Positions 1 to 7,936 are shown, numbered from the stretch's first letter. The stretch: 16,609 bases of DNA from Methanosarcina sp. UBA293 (GCA_002499445.1 DALS01000039.1:1-16609); one strand, 5' to 3'. A program made the numbers and translations. Notes: a model not told the origin generated them from the letters alone.

Positions 1-107
1 AAGCTTAGAAATCAAGTAAAGGAAGTAAAAGTTAAACTAATAGTCTATAACATAAACAAAAAAGTAATAGAGATTATTTACATCAAATTAAGGATTTCTA
101 CAGAGCC
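1..107. mobile_element. End of a repeated element (IS or MITE), truncated by the window edge
   Basis: Bases 91-107 read AGGATTTCTACAGAGCC, the exact reverse complement of the last 17 bases of the window and of the left terminus of the 121-bp element at 6353-6473. The orientation means the element body lies to the left, so bases 1-90 should be its interior. The stretch just inside the terminus (AGATTATTTACATC...) loosely resembles the matching end of the 121-bp element. No transposase coding is visible in these 107 bases. The core GGCTCTGT is also how IS6/IS26-family termini begin, but that family link is only a suggestion. Confidence 0.6.
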
Positions 108-461
108 ATTTATTTATTTATTTATTTTTTAATTTTTATTTATTAAAAATCTAATAACGGCTTTTTCTTATTATCATGACAGCCACACTTTAGATAATTA
201 CTTACAGTTAGTGTTAATTATAAATATTTTTATTCTCTATTGTACCCTACAATAAACCAGATATTGAGTTAAAGCTGATAATCATAAAAAATTTAATAAT
301 TTCATAGATAACCCGAACTTGGAGCAAATTTATTATAATTTCAACATATTTCAGAACCGTTCCATAAATATGGAATTTGATGTAAGTTGAGATGAATAAG
401 ATGAATAACTTCATCCAATTACAACTTAATTCATAGGATAAAAGCTGAGGTAGTTTAGGGT
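108..461. other. AT-rich intergenic region upstream of the FAD oxidoreductase
   Basis: No gene is supported here. Bases 108-145 are a slipped ATTT tandem tract directly against the element terminus. A TATA-like stretch (AATTATAAATAT, about 216-227) and another around 329-340 could serve the gene at 462, but neither has a clear BRE and the leader would be long. The antisense open frame across this region overlaps the FAD gene, has no ribosome binding site and no recognisable composition, so I treat it as spurious. Confidence 0.5.
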
Positions 462-1916
462 ATGAAAAAATACGATGTAATTGTTGTCGGAGCAGGTATA
501 AGCGGACTTCTAGCAGCTCTGACGCTTTCAAAACATGGAAAAAAAGTCCTTGTTCTCGAGAAAAAACGGCATCTTGGTGGGAACTGCAATAGCTATATGG
601 TAGATGGCTACCAGGTAGATACAGGAGCACACGCCATAACTCATCTTGTTGAGGGTCCTTTGAGAAGACTAATGGAGAATTATTTTGATTACCTGCCTGT
701 ATTTGAGGACTATGGGCGCTATTATGTCAGGACTGAAAATACCCTTGTCAAAGTTCCTTCCAATCTGAAAGATTTTGTGACTTTTGACGTGCTTCCTAGA
801 AAAGACAGGGTTTTACTTTCGCAAACTTTGACAAAGGCTTTTACCCTTTCTTCATTCGGAATAGATCTTTCTGACAAATCAGTATACGATTTCTTGCCGA
901 AAGGTCTTTCAAAGGAAACCTATGACTTTGTAGATACGATTTCAGCTTTTTTATCGGGCAGGTCAATGAAAGAAACTTCTGCCCAGCGCGTCCTGTCAGG
1001 AAGTAGTTTTGTCAGAGATAGTATCACCCAGGAACAGTTTGATGCAATGATTGGGAGATTTGAGCCTAAAAAAAACCAATCCGCGGAGTCTATCCTTGCC
1101 TCAATCCTTCCATATCATCTCCATGCTTCCCTTCAAGCCAGGATGACCAGAGTCACCCAGCCCTTTACCTCCCTTGAAAGGCTTGCAACAAACGACGTAA
1201 ATTACTCTCAAGGCTATCCAAGAAAAGGCTTAATAGCTCTGCTCAATTCCATCCTTTACTCCCTTCCTGAGACCGTTGAAATCAAAAAGGAGTGTGAGGT
1301 AAAATCTATTCTTGTACAGGATGGAAAGGTTTCAGGTGTGGAAACCGACGAGATTTATACCTCTGATCTTGTTATCTACACAGGCTTTGCAACCGAGCTC
1401 CCCAAGCTTATAAAAAATCTTCCCAGGGAATACACGGCACATCTGGGAGGTATAGTACACAGCAAAAGCTTGACCATCTGGCTTGGCTTGGAAAGAGAAC
1501 TTCCCGAGTTCAATTATACAGGCTCTGAGATCTGGTTTAAGGATTTTGCCTACTGGGCAATGCCTATAAGTAACTATGACCCCTCACTTGCCCCAAAAGA
1601 TAAACAGCTTATTGGTTTCTCCTTCGTGATTGACGAAAATAAAAGTGAGGAGCATGAGCTTAAGAAAGCCTACAATATGATTTTCCATACCCATCCAAAG
1701 CTCGAAAAATATGTAGATATGCAGCACGAACAGATAATGATCCCCGAAAAAGCTGCAGTCACAATTAATGGGAAATTTGCAGATATCCGAACCCCTGTTC
1801 AAAATCTATATGTGGCAGGTACAGATACAGATAAACGCAGCATGGGGATCACTCGAGCTTCATATTCAATTATCGAGCTTTTAAAGATTCTTAACGAGGA
1901 TGGGAATCTCCATTAA
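462..1916 (+). CDS. Phytoene desaturase-like FAD/NAD(P)-dependent oxidoreductase
   Basis: The 484-residue protein begins with a dinucleotide-binding Rossmann motif, G10-A-G12-I-S-G15, followed by the acidic end of the second beta strand (E33) and an RHLGGN segment at 36-41. This is the usual N-terminus of the CrtI/amine-oxidase-like flavoprotein superfamily. Near the C-terminus, LYVAG at 449-453 followed by TDTDKRSMGITRASYS matches the second FAD-contacting region of phytoene desaturases and carotenoid isomerases. The length fits that family (about 480-500). No signal peptide is seen, so it should be cytosolic or membrane-associated. The ATG is preceded by GCTGAGG about 11 bases upstream. No phytoene synthase or other isoprenoid gene is in the window, so the substrate is open: isoprenoid chain, carotenoid or lipid. 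The flavoprotein assignment is strong, the reaction is not known. Confidence 0.85.
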   Translation: MKKYDVIVVGAGISGLLAALTLSKHGKKVLVLEKKRHLGGNCNSYMVDGYQVDTGAHAITHLVEGPLRRLMENYFDYLPVFEDYGRYYVRTENTLVKVPSNLKDFVTFDVLPRKDRVLLSQTLTKAFTLSSFGIDLSDKSVYDFLPKGLSKETYDFVDTISAFLSGRSMKETSAQRVLSGSSFVRDSITQEQFDAMIGRFEPKKNQSAESILASILPYHLHASLQARMTRVTQPFTSLERLATNDVNYSQGYPRKGLIALLNSILYSLPETVEIKKECEVKSILVQDGKVSGVETDEIYTSDLVIYTGFATELPKLIKNLPREYTAHLGGIVHSKSLTIWLGLERELPEFNYTGSEIWFKDFAYWAMPISNYDPSLAPKDKQLIGFSFVIDENKSEEHELKKAYNMIFHTHPKLEKYVDMQHEQIMIPEKAAVTINGKFADIRTPVQNLYVAGTDTDKRSMGITRASYSIIELLKILNEDGNLH

Positions 1917-2019
1917 AGTTTCTACTTTGTGCTAGAATAGGTAAAAGAATAAGAATAAGTAAAACTTAGTCACCTGGCAAAAACTGAAGGAAAAGCCGAT
2001 ATTTATTAAAATATTTTAC

Positions 2020-2027
2020 AGGAGGAG
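2020..2027 (+). promoter_or_regulatory. Strong Shine-Dalgarno AGGAGGAG of the small membrane protein
   Basis: AGGAGGAG is a near-perfect match to the archaeal anti-SD. It stands 7 bases before an in-frame ATA (2033) and more than 50 bases before the first conventional start (GTG 2081), so it decides where translation probably began. It is the reason for extending the gene upstream. Confidence 0.6.
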
Positions 2028-2032
2028 ATAAA

Positions 2033-2299
2033 ATAAGCGGACTTTCGAAGCTTAAGGGAATTCTCAGCCTTATTTCAGGAGTGACAGGTGTACTTATTTC
2101 CCTTTCTTTCTGGCTTGGTACAGAAAGTCTGTTCTTAACCTCTTTTGCAATACCGTTTTCCATCCTTGGAATTATCCTGGCCAGATCCCGGCTAAAAGAA
2201 TCCGAAGATACAATTGCGAAAACAGGGCTAATAGCAAGTGTTTTTGGCTTTTTGCTCAATATTGTATCTTTTATCTTTTTTTTCATCTTTTTCAGGTAA
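2033..2299 (+). CDS. Small three-helix membrane protein with apparent ATA start
   Basis: The frame is open from 1988 to the stop at 2299. The conventional start would be GTG 2081 (72 residues), but there is no ribosome binding site before it and it would cut into the first hydrophobic helix. A perfect AGGAGGAG ends 5-7 bases before ATA 2033, in frame, giving 88 residues beginning x-SGLSKLKGILSLISG. The protein then has three hydrophobic segments: around GVTGVLISLSFWLG, around FAIPFSILGIILA, and a C-terminal one ending in FIFFFIFFR. A short charged loop (RSRLKESEDTIAK) precedes the third. The pattern of Gly-rich helices resembles small DUF4190-like membrane proteins, but I cannot assign a family. 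Either the gene uses a rare start, or an ATG has mutated to ATA and expression is impaired. Confidence 0.6.
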   Translation: MSGLSKLKGILSLISGVTGVLISLSFWLGTESLFLTSFAIPFSILGIILARSRLKESEDTIAKTGLIASVFGFLLNIVSFIFFFIFFR

Positions 2300-2317
2300 G
2301 TGTGGAGCTTATCAAAT

Positions 2318-2350
2318 ATTTTTATTGAATATTTTTTTCTGGATATTTTT
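2318..2350 (+). terminator. T-rich transcription stop after the small membrane protein
   Basis: Downstream of the stop at 2299 there are successive T runs (ATATTTTTATTG, then TATTTTTTTCTGG, then ATATTTTTAG). Archaeal RNA polymerase terminates at oligo-T tracts without needing a strong hairpin. This is a compositional call only. Confidence 0.35.
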
Positions 2351-2472
2351 AGTCAAACGCTTCTCAAATTTTCCTTATCCCTAAGGTAAGAAAAATTCCT
2401 TAATAGTGTTTTTACTCATGATAAAGCTCATATTCTCACATATCCATATTTACTTGTGATGAATCTGGGGGC

Positions 2473-3358
2473 ATGAAAGATTCTACCGCTTGATGAAAAC
2501 GAAGCTCTGGAACTAGGACTTAATTTGGTTGATGAAAAGAATGAAGCTGAGATTAACGAAGTCCTTAACTACCTCTCCGAACTTGCATTGAGATATGCAG
2601 AAGAAGGACAGGAAAGCGACACAAAGAGGTTAATTGAATATATAAAAATGATAGGAAAAAAGGCAGCTCTTGCTGGACTTGAACCTATCGTTATCAAAAC
2701 GCTTCTGCTTATTCCTCCAGTTGCCAGAGAGGCATGCAGGCAGCATATGGAAAATGCTCTTGTGAGCATAATACTCGCACTTGGAGTAATTGGAAAAGAG
2801 GCAGCAGGAAAAAAAATGGAGGTTCCAGCAAGGATTGCAGCCTTCTGCCTTGGCGAGATGGGAAATACCGCGACATCTAAAAGATCCAAAAAAGAAACAA
2901 TTGCAGTTATTTTTGCTCTTGGGGAAATTGGAAAAAGCGTTACATGGCAGAAATTGGGCGATGTCGCAAGCAGCACAGTAGCCCTTCTTGGGGAGACTGG
3001 GAAGGTTGCAGCTACCCAGAAATTCGAGGATGCAGCGTTAAATGCCGAGCTATTGTTGCAGGAGATCGGAACTGGAGCTATTGAAAAAAACCTGAAAGAA
3101 ACCGCGGATATAAGCGTCCGTTCTATTCATGATATAGGAAAAACTGCAGACATGCAGGGGCTTGATAAAGCTTTGCTCCAGGCAGCCTATTCGCTTGAAA
3201 CAATTAAACTTAATGCCGAAGACCGATATCTAATGAGTGCATCAATTATTGCCGAAGTAGCTCTTATGCATTTCGAGAGAATCGAGGTTGAGAAACTGGA
3301 AGACAAATTGAGTAAAACTTCTAGGGGAAAGAAGAAATTTCTAAGTATGGATCTGTGA
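2473..3358 (+). pseudogene. 23-residue helical repeat protein, paralog A, with 1-base frameshift after the start
   Basis: As it stands the open frame can only start at TTG 2525 (277 residues), but homology to its two neighbours continues upstream in the same frame through PLDENEALELGLNLV to codon 2477. The only ATG (2473) is one base out of frame. Dropping one A from AAA 2476-2478 gives a start MKILPLDENEA and exactly 294 residues, the same length as paralog C. The body holds nine tandem 23-residue units in perfect phase, consensus around LGEIGKxAA....LE, from about SDTKRLIEYI onward. A C-terminal SLETIKLNAED cap is shared with the paralogs. There is no signal peptide, so it is probably cytoplasmic. 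The repeats suggest an alpha-solenoid protein-binding scaffold, but no known family is assigned. It may still be translated from TTG 2525 (AGGA at 2515-2518), so it may be a shortened gene rather than a dead one. Confidence 0.65.
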
Positions 3359-3515
3359 GGTATTTTTCGCTCAGGTCAATCATTATTTATATTAAGCTAA
3401 TCAATTCGGAATCAAGTCTCAATACTTGCCTCTTTACAGGAAAAGTAATTCAGGCGGATTGTCTGGCTTTAAGATGCCTTTTCCGGATATAGGAACTTTT
3501 AGTGGGGTGTTCTGA

Positions 3516-4352
3516 ATGTCCATTTTAAACGAAACCGGGGCAACTGACCTCGGGATAACTTCAGTTAAAGATAATGATGAGCTTGGCGTACTACGATCCA
3601 TAGATTTCCTTATGGAACGGGGGACAGAATATATAAATAAAAGACTTGAGCCCGATGCAAAAAAGGCCGTTATCAGCATAAGAGACATAGGTAGCGCTGC
3701 GGTTTCTCAAAGAATGGAGATTGGGGTATTCTTATCGCTTTTTTCGCTTGGGAAAATGGCTGAAATTGCAAGAGAGCAGAAAATGACTGATACCGGTTTA
3801 AGCATCCTTTACTCTCTCTGTGCTATCGGAAAAGCAGCAGTTGGGCAAAATATGGAGTCAGCGGTCAGGATAGCGGTCGCATATCTAGGGGAAATTTCAA
3901 ACTCCGCGTCGCTTCAGAAATCAGAGAGAGAGACACTGGCTGCGGCTCTAGCTATAGGATCCATAGGAAAAGAGACTTTTGGGCATCAGAGTATCAGGGT
4001 TCCTGAAAACGGAGGATTTCTCCCTCCAAAGTCATATGTCATCTTATCTCAACCTAATGGAAAAGAAACGATTATCTTCTCCGGAGAATTTCCGGGGATC
4101 TTCAGCCTGCTTGTTCAGCAAGGAGAAGAAAACAATTTCCTTCAATGCATTCCTGCTTCCTCTGAAGATGAATCTTCTTATATGGATATTAATGATTTTG
4201 AAAACCTAATCATAAAAGCTACTAATTCTCTAGGAACGATGATTTTCGAAGTTAAAGAAAAGTTTTTAATAAGCCACATACTTATGACAAAGCTTGCCCT
4301 TGACACCTTCAATGGCTCGGAATATATACACGAAGCCGAATCTCTTGATTGA
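3516..4352 (+). CDS. 23-residue helical repeat protein, paralog B, with a replaced central segment
   Basis: This 278-residue protein starts at an ATG with GGGGTG 6 bases upstream. Its N-terminal cap (MSILNETGATDLGI) and five 23-residue repeats (from PDAKKAVISI to about GHQSI) align with paralogs A and C. After the fifth unit the pattern stops. About 70 residues without the repeat signature follow, with predicted beta character (SYVILSQPNGKETIIFSGEFPG, then an acidic SSEDES stretch). The shared C-terminal cap then returns as NSLGTMIFEVKEKFLISH...LALDTF. The protein therefore keeps both caps but has exchanged roughly three repeats for an unrelated insert. No signal peptide or membrane helix is seen. 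Function is unknown. A role as a variant partner or regulator of the other two paralogs is speculation. Confidence 0.75.
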   Translation: MSILNETGATDLGITSVKDNDELGVLRSIDFLMERGTEYINKRLEPDAKKAVISIRDIGSAAVSQRMEIGVFLSLFSLGKMAEIAREQKMTDTGLSILYSLCAIGKAAVGQNMESAVRIAVAYLGEISNSASLQKSERETLAAALAIGSIGKETFGHQSIRVPENGGFLPPKSYVILSQPNGKETIIFSGEFPGIFSLLVQQGEENNFLQCIPASSEDESSYMDINDFENLIIKATNSLGTMIFEVKEKFLISHILMTKLALDTFNGSEYIHEAESLD

Positions 4353-4589
4353 AAACTTCAGAATTTTCACCTGCACATGACTGCATCTACGAAATATCGA
4401 AGTGAGTACTAATTCTTGCTATTCCTGAGAATATTGATTAACTAAGGAATTTAAACTTAAGGTTTACTTTTCAGAACATATATTTCAAAATGGTTTTATC
4501 ACTCAAAATTACTATTCTTATGGGTTGTTATAAAAGCAGATTTTATGTTTTGCTTGGATAACTTTAGTATTTAGGAGGATTGTTGGTTC
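4353..4589 (+). promoter_or_regulatory. Probable promoter region of the beta-helix/thioredoxin gene
   Basis: This 237-base gap follows paralog B. A TATA-like box (ACATATATTT, about 4477-4486) would start transcription near 4510 and leave an 80-base leader. The ribosome binding site is a full AGGAGGAT at 4573-4580, 11 bases before the ATG. No other structure was seen. Confidence 0.35.
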
Positions 4590-6086
4590 ATGAAAGGGGA
4601 GCTGGTTCAGGCGATTCTCATACTTTTCCTTATTTTGCTTGGGACAGCGATAACTCAGGCTGAAGCTGCGGTTATCACCGTAGATAGCAATGCAGGAGGA
4701 AACTATACTTCGATCCAGGAAGCTATCAATAATGCACAGAATGGAGATACAATCCTTGTAAGCCCTGGAGTATACAGGGAAAATGCAAAAGTAAACAAGG
4801 AACTCAAGATTCTCTCACATTCTACTTTCTCAAGCAGCCAGACTAACTGTACTTATGTTATAGGCGTGGTTCCGACAGATGGCGTCTTCAGCATAAGCTC
4901 AGATAACGTGACAATAGACGGTTTCCATATTGCAGGAGATCCCACACGGAATACGTATGGAGAGGTTGGAGTTTACCTTGATGGCGTGAGGAATTGTTCA
5001 TTAAGTAACAATACATTGATATTAAATGATCTGGGCCTTGTTCTCAATAATTCGCAGAGCAACTATGTTAATGGAAACCTTATAAGCCTTGGAAGTAAGG
5101 GAATTACACTTAACAATTCTGAGGAAAATGTACTTTCAAATAATCTGGTAGTGAAAAACAGCCAGGGAATTTTATTTAATAATTCCTTTAATAATACTCT
5201 AATTAATAATTCTGTAAGTTCAAACAAAATCGGCATTATCCTTCGAATGTCTCAGGGGAATAAGCTTGCTCATAATCTAATTTTGAGAAACGGATATGGG
5301 ATCCAAAACCAGGCAGCAGGATCCAACATCTTAACCAATAATAATCTTTACCTTAACAGTATTGGAGCGTATCTTAGCGACTCGTCAAACAACTCACTCT
5401 ATGAAAATGAATTTATTAACTTCTTAGATGCCGTAGACGAAGGAAAGAACACTTGGAACAGGAGTCAGGCAGGAAACTTCTGGGATAAACATACCGGAGG
5501 AGACGCTGATAGGAATGGGATAATAGATACTCCGTATATAATCAACCAGACGACCGGGGCTGTGGATTACATGCCTCTTGTAAATAGGATTTCCTCAGGC
5601 AATATTTTAGAAGCTTTTAGTGCTATCAACAATACTTTTTTAACTCTATTTAATAAAAAACCTGTAGATTCCCCGAGTACTAGGGAAAAAGGCGTTGTTG
5701 TCGAGGCAACTGAACTTGAGCAGATAAACACATCTCTTGAGGAAGGACCGGTCTTTTTGAGACTAGGAGCTGAATGGTGCAGAGCCTGCCAATCCATGAA
5801 ACCTATTCTTGAGGAGCTTGCTGCCGAATATGGAGAAAAAATTACGATTATGTCCATGAATATAAACAAAAATCCTCAGCTTGCAACATATTTTGAGGTC
5901 GGTTATATCCCTGACTCTTTCGTAATTGTAGGCATTGAGAATGGAAAATATGTTTACATACAGCAGGATGGAAATGTTACTACAGATAGGACCAGAGCAA
6001 GGATTGTCGGACTAGAGGATAAAGAAGCGTTTGAAAAAGTTCTGAAACATGCTCTTGCTTATGAAGAAAAAGAAAAATCAAGATAA
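4590..6086 (+). CDS. Secreted NosD-type beta-helix protein with C-terminal thioredoxin domain
   Basis: The 498-residue protein has a Sec signal peptide (MKGELVQAILILFLILLGTA, cleavage near QAEAA). A right-handed parallel beta-helix of the NosD/CASH pectate-lyase-like type follows: it opens with a NYTSIQEAINNAQNGDTI motif and has roughly 22-residue coils rich in NNS/NNT steps to about residue 320. A GGDADRNGIIDTPY segment, a Ca-binding-like D-x-D-x-N-G motif, ends the helix. From about residue 370 there is a thioredoxin fold with W396-C397-R-A-C400 and a candidate cis-proline P441 in GYIPDSF, so the redox centre is complete. Many N-x-S/T sequons suggest surface glycosylation. Known: NosD-type beta-helices bind ligands or sugars and thioredoxins exchange disulfides. 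Inferred: an extracytoplasmic redox enzyme held on a binding platform. The substrate is unknown. Confidence 0.85.
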   Translation: MKGELVQAILILFLILLGTAITQAEAAVITVDSNAGGNYTSIQEAINNAQNGDTILVSPGVYRENAKVNKELKILSHSTFSSSQTNCTYVIGVVPTDGVFSISSDNVTIDGFHIAGDPTRNTYGEVGVYLDGVRNCSLSNNTLILNDLGLVLNNSQSNYVNGNLISLGSKGITLNNSEENVLSNNLVVKNSQGILFNNSFNNTLINNSVSSNKIGIILRMSQGNKLAHNLILRNGYGIQNQAAGSNILTNNNLYLNSIGAYLSDSSNNSLYENEFINFLDAVDEGKNTWNRSQAGNFWDKHTGGDADRNGIIDTPYIINQTTGAVDYMPLVNRISSGNILEAFSAINNTFLTLFNKKPVDSPSTREKGVVVEATELEQINTSLEEGPVFLRLGAEWCRACQSMKPILEELAAEYGEKITIMSMNINKNPQLATYFEVGYIPDSFVIVGIENGKYVYIQQDGNVTTDRTRARIVGLEDKEAFEKVLKHALAYEEKEKSR

Positions 6087-6330
6087 AAATAACTATTTTA
6101 CTGTTAGACTTAACTTTAACTTAATCCTGACATAACTTCAAAACTTTTTGGTAAAAACGGATGATACTTTTTTTGAATAAATCGCCTCGGTTACAAAATA
6201 GTAACACTAATAATCTCGTAACCTCATAGAGTAAGCCAAAGTCTATTTCCTGCTTGTGCTCCATGTTTTACATAAGAATCTGAAATTAATAACACGCCAA
6301 TGAAACATATAGACAAATATAGATAAAAAT

Positions 6331-6519
6331 TAAAAAACAACAATTAAAAAACGGCTCTGTAGAAATCCTCAAAATAATAAATCTTAACTAGTTTGAACTG
6401 AATAGCCGGATATGTTTTTACTTATTTAATTTTATCCTCTTGTAAATGATTTAGATAGGTTTTCTACAGAGCCTAAAAACAACAATTAAAAAACAACAAT
6501 TAAAAAACAACAATCAAAA
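6331..6519. repeat. 14-bp tandem repeat AAAAAACAACAATT split by a MITE
   Basis: Copies of AAAAAACAACAATT occur before the MITE (6332-6352) and continue directly after it (6475-6518), the last copy ending CAATC. The array is interrupted by the 121-bp element, with TAAAAAAC on its left and TAAAAAC on its right. The near-identity of the two flanks could be an imperfect target duplication or simply the repeat itself. Confidence 0.7.
6353..6473. mobile_element. 121-bp MITE with 17-bp terminal inverted repeats
   Basis: The left end GGCTCTGTAGAAATCCT and the right end AGGTTTTCTACAGAGCC are inverted repeats matching at 16 of 17 positions. The interior is AT-rich and has no coding capacity. The same terminus occurs at 91-107 and 16593-16609, so this is a non-autonomous member of an element family present at least three times around this locus. 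It lies in the 498-base gap before paralog C and could affect that gene's promoter. Confidence 0.8.
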
Positions 6520-6584
6520 AGTCTGTAAAAAGCCTGCAGGAAAGTTTAAGCTTATCATATTATCAACAAAAAGGGGAAAAAAGA

Positions 6585-7469
6585 ATGATTACACTAAACG
6601 AGGCAGAAGCAGTTGAAGTAAGTATATCCGCAGTTGAAGAGGGGGATGAGGATAGAGCTTTCCAGGCCCTGGATTCCCTTACAGGAATTGCGGCAGATTT
6701 TCTTTCTGAAAATGAAGAGGCAGATGCCAAAAGAGTTATTCAATCAATTGAGAGTGCTGCACAGGCAGCTGCAGAAAGAGAAATGGAACTTGTTACCATT
6801 AATTCTATTCTGTCCCTCGGGAAACTGGCAAGATCAGCTGCAGATAAGGGATTTGAGTCTGCCTTGGGCAAGGCCTTTATAGCAATAGGAAAACTTGGAG
6901 AAGCCTCGGCTGCAAATTCGCTTGAAGCTGGCTCAAAGGTAGCTGCTACAACCTTAATGGAGATCTGGAACTTTTTCCCTGAGCAGTGGGATCAAGAGAA
7001 AATAATTGCCTTTTCTTTACTCTATAAAGAGATAGGAATATCTGCTGCCAAAAATGATATGGAGGATGTAGTGCTCAGTGCAGTAACTGGCTTGGGAGAA
7101 ATTGGAAAAAAGATCGCAGCAAGAAAACTTGAAATTGAGACTGTCAGCAGCCTTCTTCTACTTGAAGAAATAGGTAAACGTGTAGCGGAGAGTTATTTTG
7201 ATGGAGCCCTAAGCTCAACAGCTCTTTCCATAGAAGAGATAGGAAAACTTTCTGCAAGGAACGGGCTCAGTGATGCAGTTTTGCAGTGTCAGTGGGCACT
7301 TGAGACCCTGCGAGTCCAGGCTGAAGAAAAGCTTCTACATAACTCATCAATTGTTATAGAACTGGCTCTAGACAGTTTTACAGACACAAATTATGCGGAT
7401 TCAGAGGAAAATATAGAGAAAATCCAGGAAATAAAAACCCTTCTGGAAAAAATTCAGTCAACTCTATAA
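6585..7469 (+). CDS. 23-residue helical repeat protein, paralog C (intact)
   Basis: This 294-residue protein starts at an ATG with AGGGG 8 bases upstream. It has the family N-terminal cap (MITLNEAEAVEVSISAVEEG), then about nine consecutive units of 22-24 residues. Typical units contain GLGEIGKKIAARKLE, LLEEIGKRVAESYFD and SIEEIGKLSARNGLS. A cap WALETLRVQAEEKLLHNSS follows, then an acidic tail. One unit is divergent (MEIWNFFPEQWDQE). It lacks a signal peptide and membrane helices, so a soluble cytoplasmic protein is expected. The repeat spacing and the small/hydrophobic periodicity fit an all-helical solenoid or bundle, perhaps distantly HEAT-like, but 23 residues is shorter than HEAT or TPR units. 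It is the best template for judging the damage in paralogs A and B. Function is unknown. Confidence 0.8.
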   Translation: MITLNEAEAVEVSISAVEEGDEDRAFQALDSLTGIAADFLSENEEADAKRVIQSIESAAQAAAEREMELVTINSILSLGKLARSAADKGFESALGKAFIAIGKLGEASAANSLEAGSKVAATTLMEIWNFFPEQWDQEKIIAFSLLYKEIGISAAKNDMEDVVLSAVTGLGEIGKKIAARKLEIETVSSLLLLEEIGKRVAESYFDGALSSTALSIEEIGKLSARNGLSDAVLQCQWALETLRVQAEEKLLHNSSIVIELALDSFTDTNYADSEENIEKIQEIKTLLEKIQSTL

Positions 7470-7936
7470 ATTCAGAAAAGAGAGAATATAACTAATACAA
7501 TCCACTCATCGCATAATCTAGATCATTAACTATTCAGCTCATCAAAGTATGTCAACTGACAATGATTCTACAAAATAGAAATTCTGTAATTTTCCCACTT
7601 TATTTCAATAAAATTATCGTTAAAATTATTTTTTTCAGGCTGAATAATTACGATTTAATTTATTTTTCCCAGGTTATTATTTTTAATAGGCATTTTTTCA
7701 ATATTCAATTCCTACCAGTTTGCAAGGCTCCCTATTAATAGGCTTAGATTTCATGCAAAAACCGAGAATGCTTAATAAAACAAATGTACAGTTAATATAT
7801 AAAGATACAGTTAATATATAAATCATTAGTTTAATCTCTATATTTACAAATTATATTTATTATAAACAACATTTATCGGTTTAAATATATCTATTATGAG
7901 TCAATGGGCTAATGTAAGTTTCTGGGTGATCTGGTT
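7470..7936 (+). promoter_or_regulatory. Intergenic region with duplicated TATA boxes upstream of the second beta-helix gene
   Basis: This 467-base gap holds a 17-bp direct repeat, TACAGTTAATATATAAA, at 7787-7803 and 7806-7822. Each copy contains a good TATA-like core. A third candidate, TTTAAATATATC, lies at 7880-7891 and would give a leader of about 25-30 bases. A 12-bp palindrome CCTATTAATAGG is at 7731-7742. The ribosome binding site GGGTGATCT at 7924-7932 matches the anti-SD well. I see no gene in the stretch. Confidence 0.5.

Noticed and set aside
247..630. 127-codon open frame on the minus strand
   Set aside because: It overlaps the start of the FAD oxidoreductase in antisense, runs into AT-rich intergenic DNA, has no ribosome binding site and shows no family features.
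2373..2386. CCTTA-TCCC-TAAGG hairpin
   Set aside because: The 5-bp stem is too short to separate from chance in this AT-rich gap, and it is not followed by a long T run.
6331..6519. CRISPR-like array
   Set aside because: The 14-bp units are directly adjacent with no spacers, and the interruption is a MITE. This is a simple tandem repeat.
7731..7742. Perfect 12-bp palindrome CCTATTAATAGG
   Set aside because: A few palindromes of this length are expected by chance in a window of this size. It is not at a promoter-proximal position that would demand a role.
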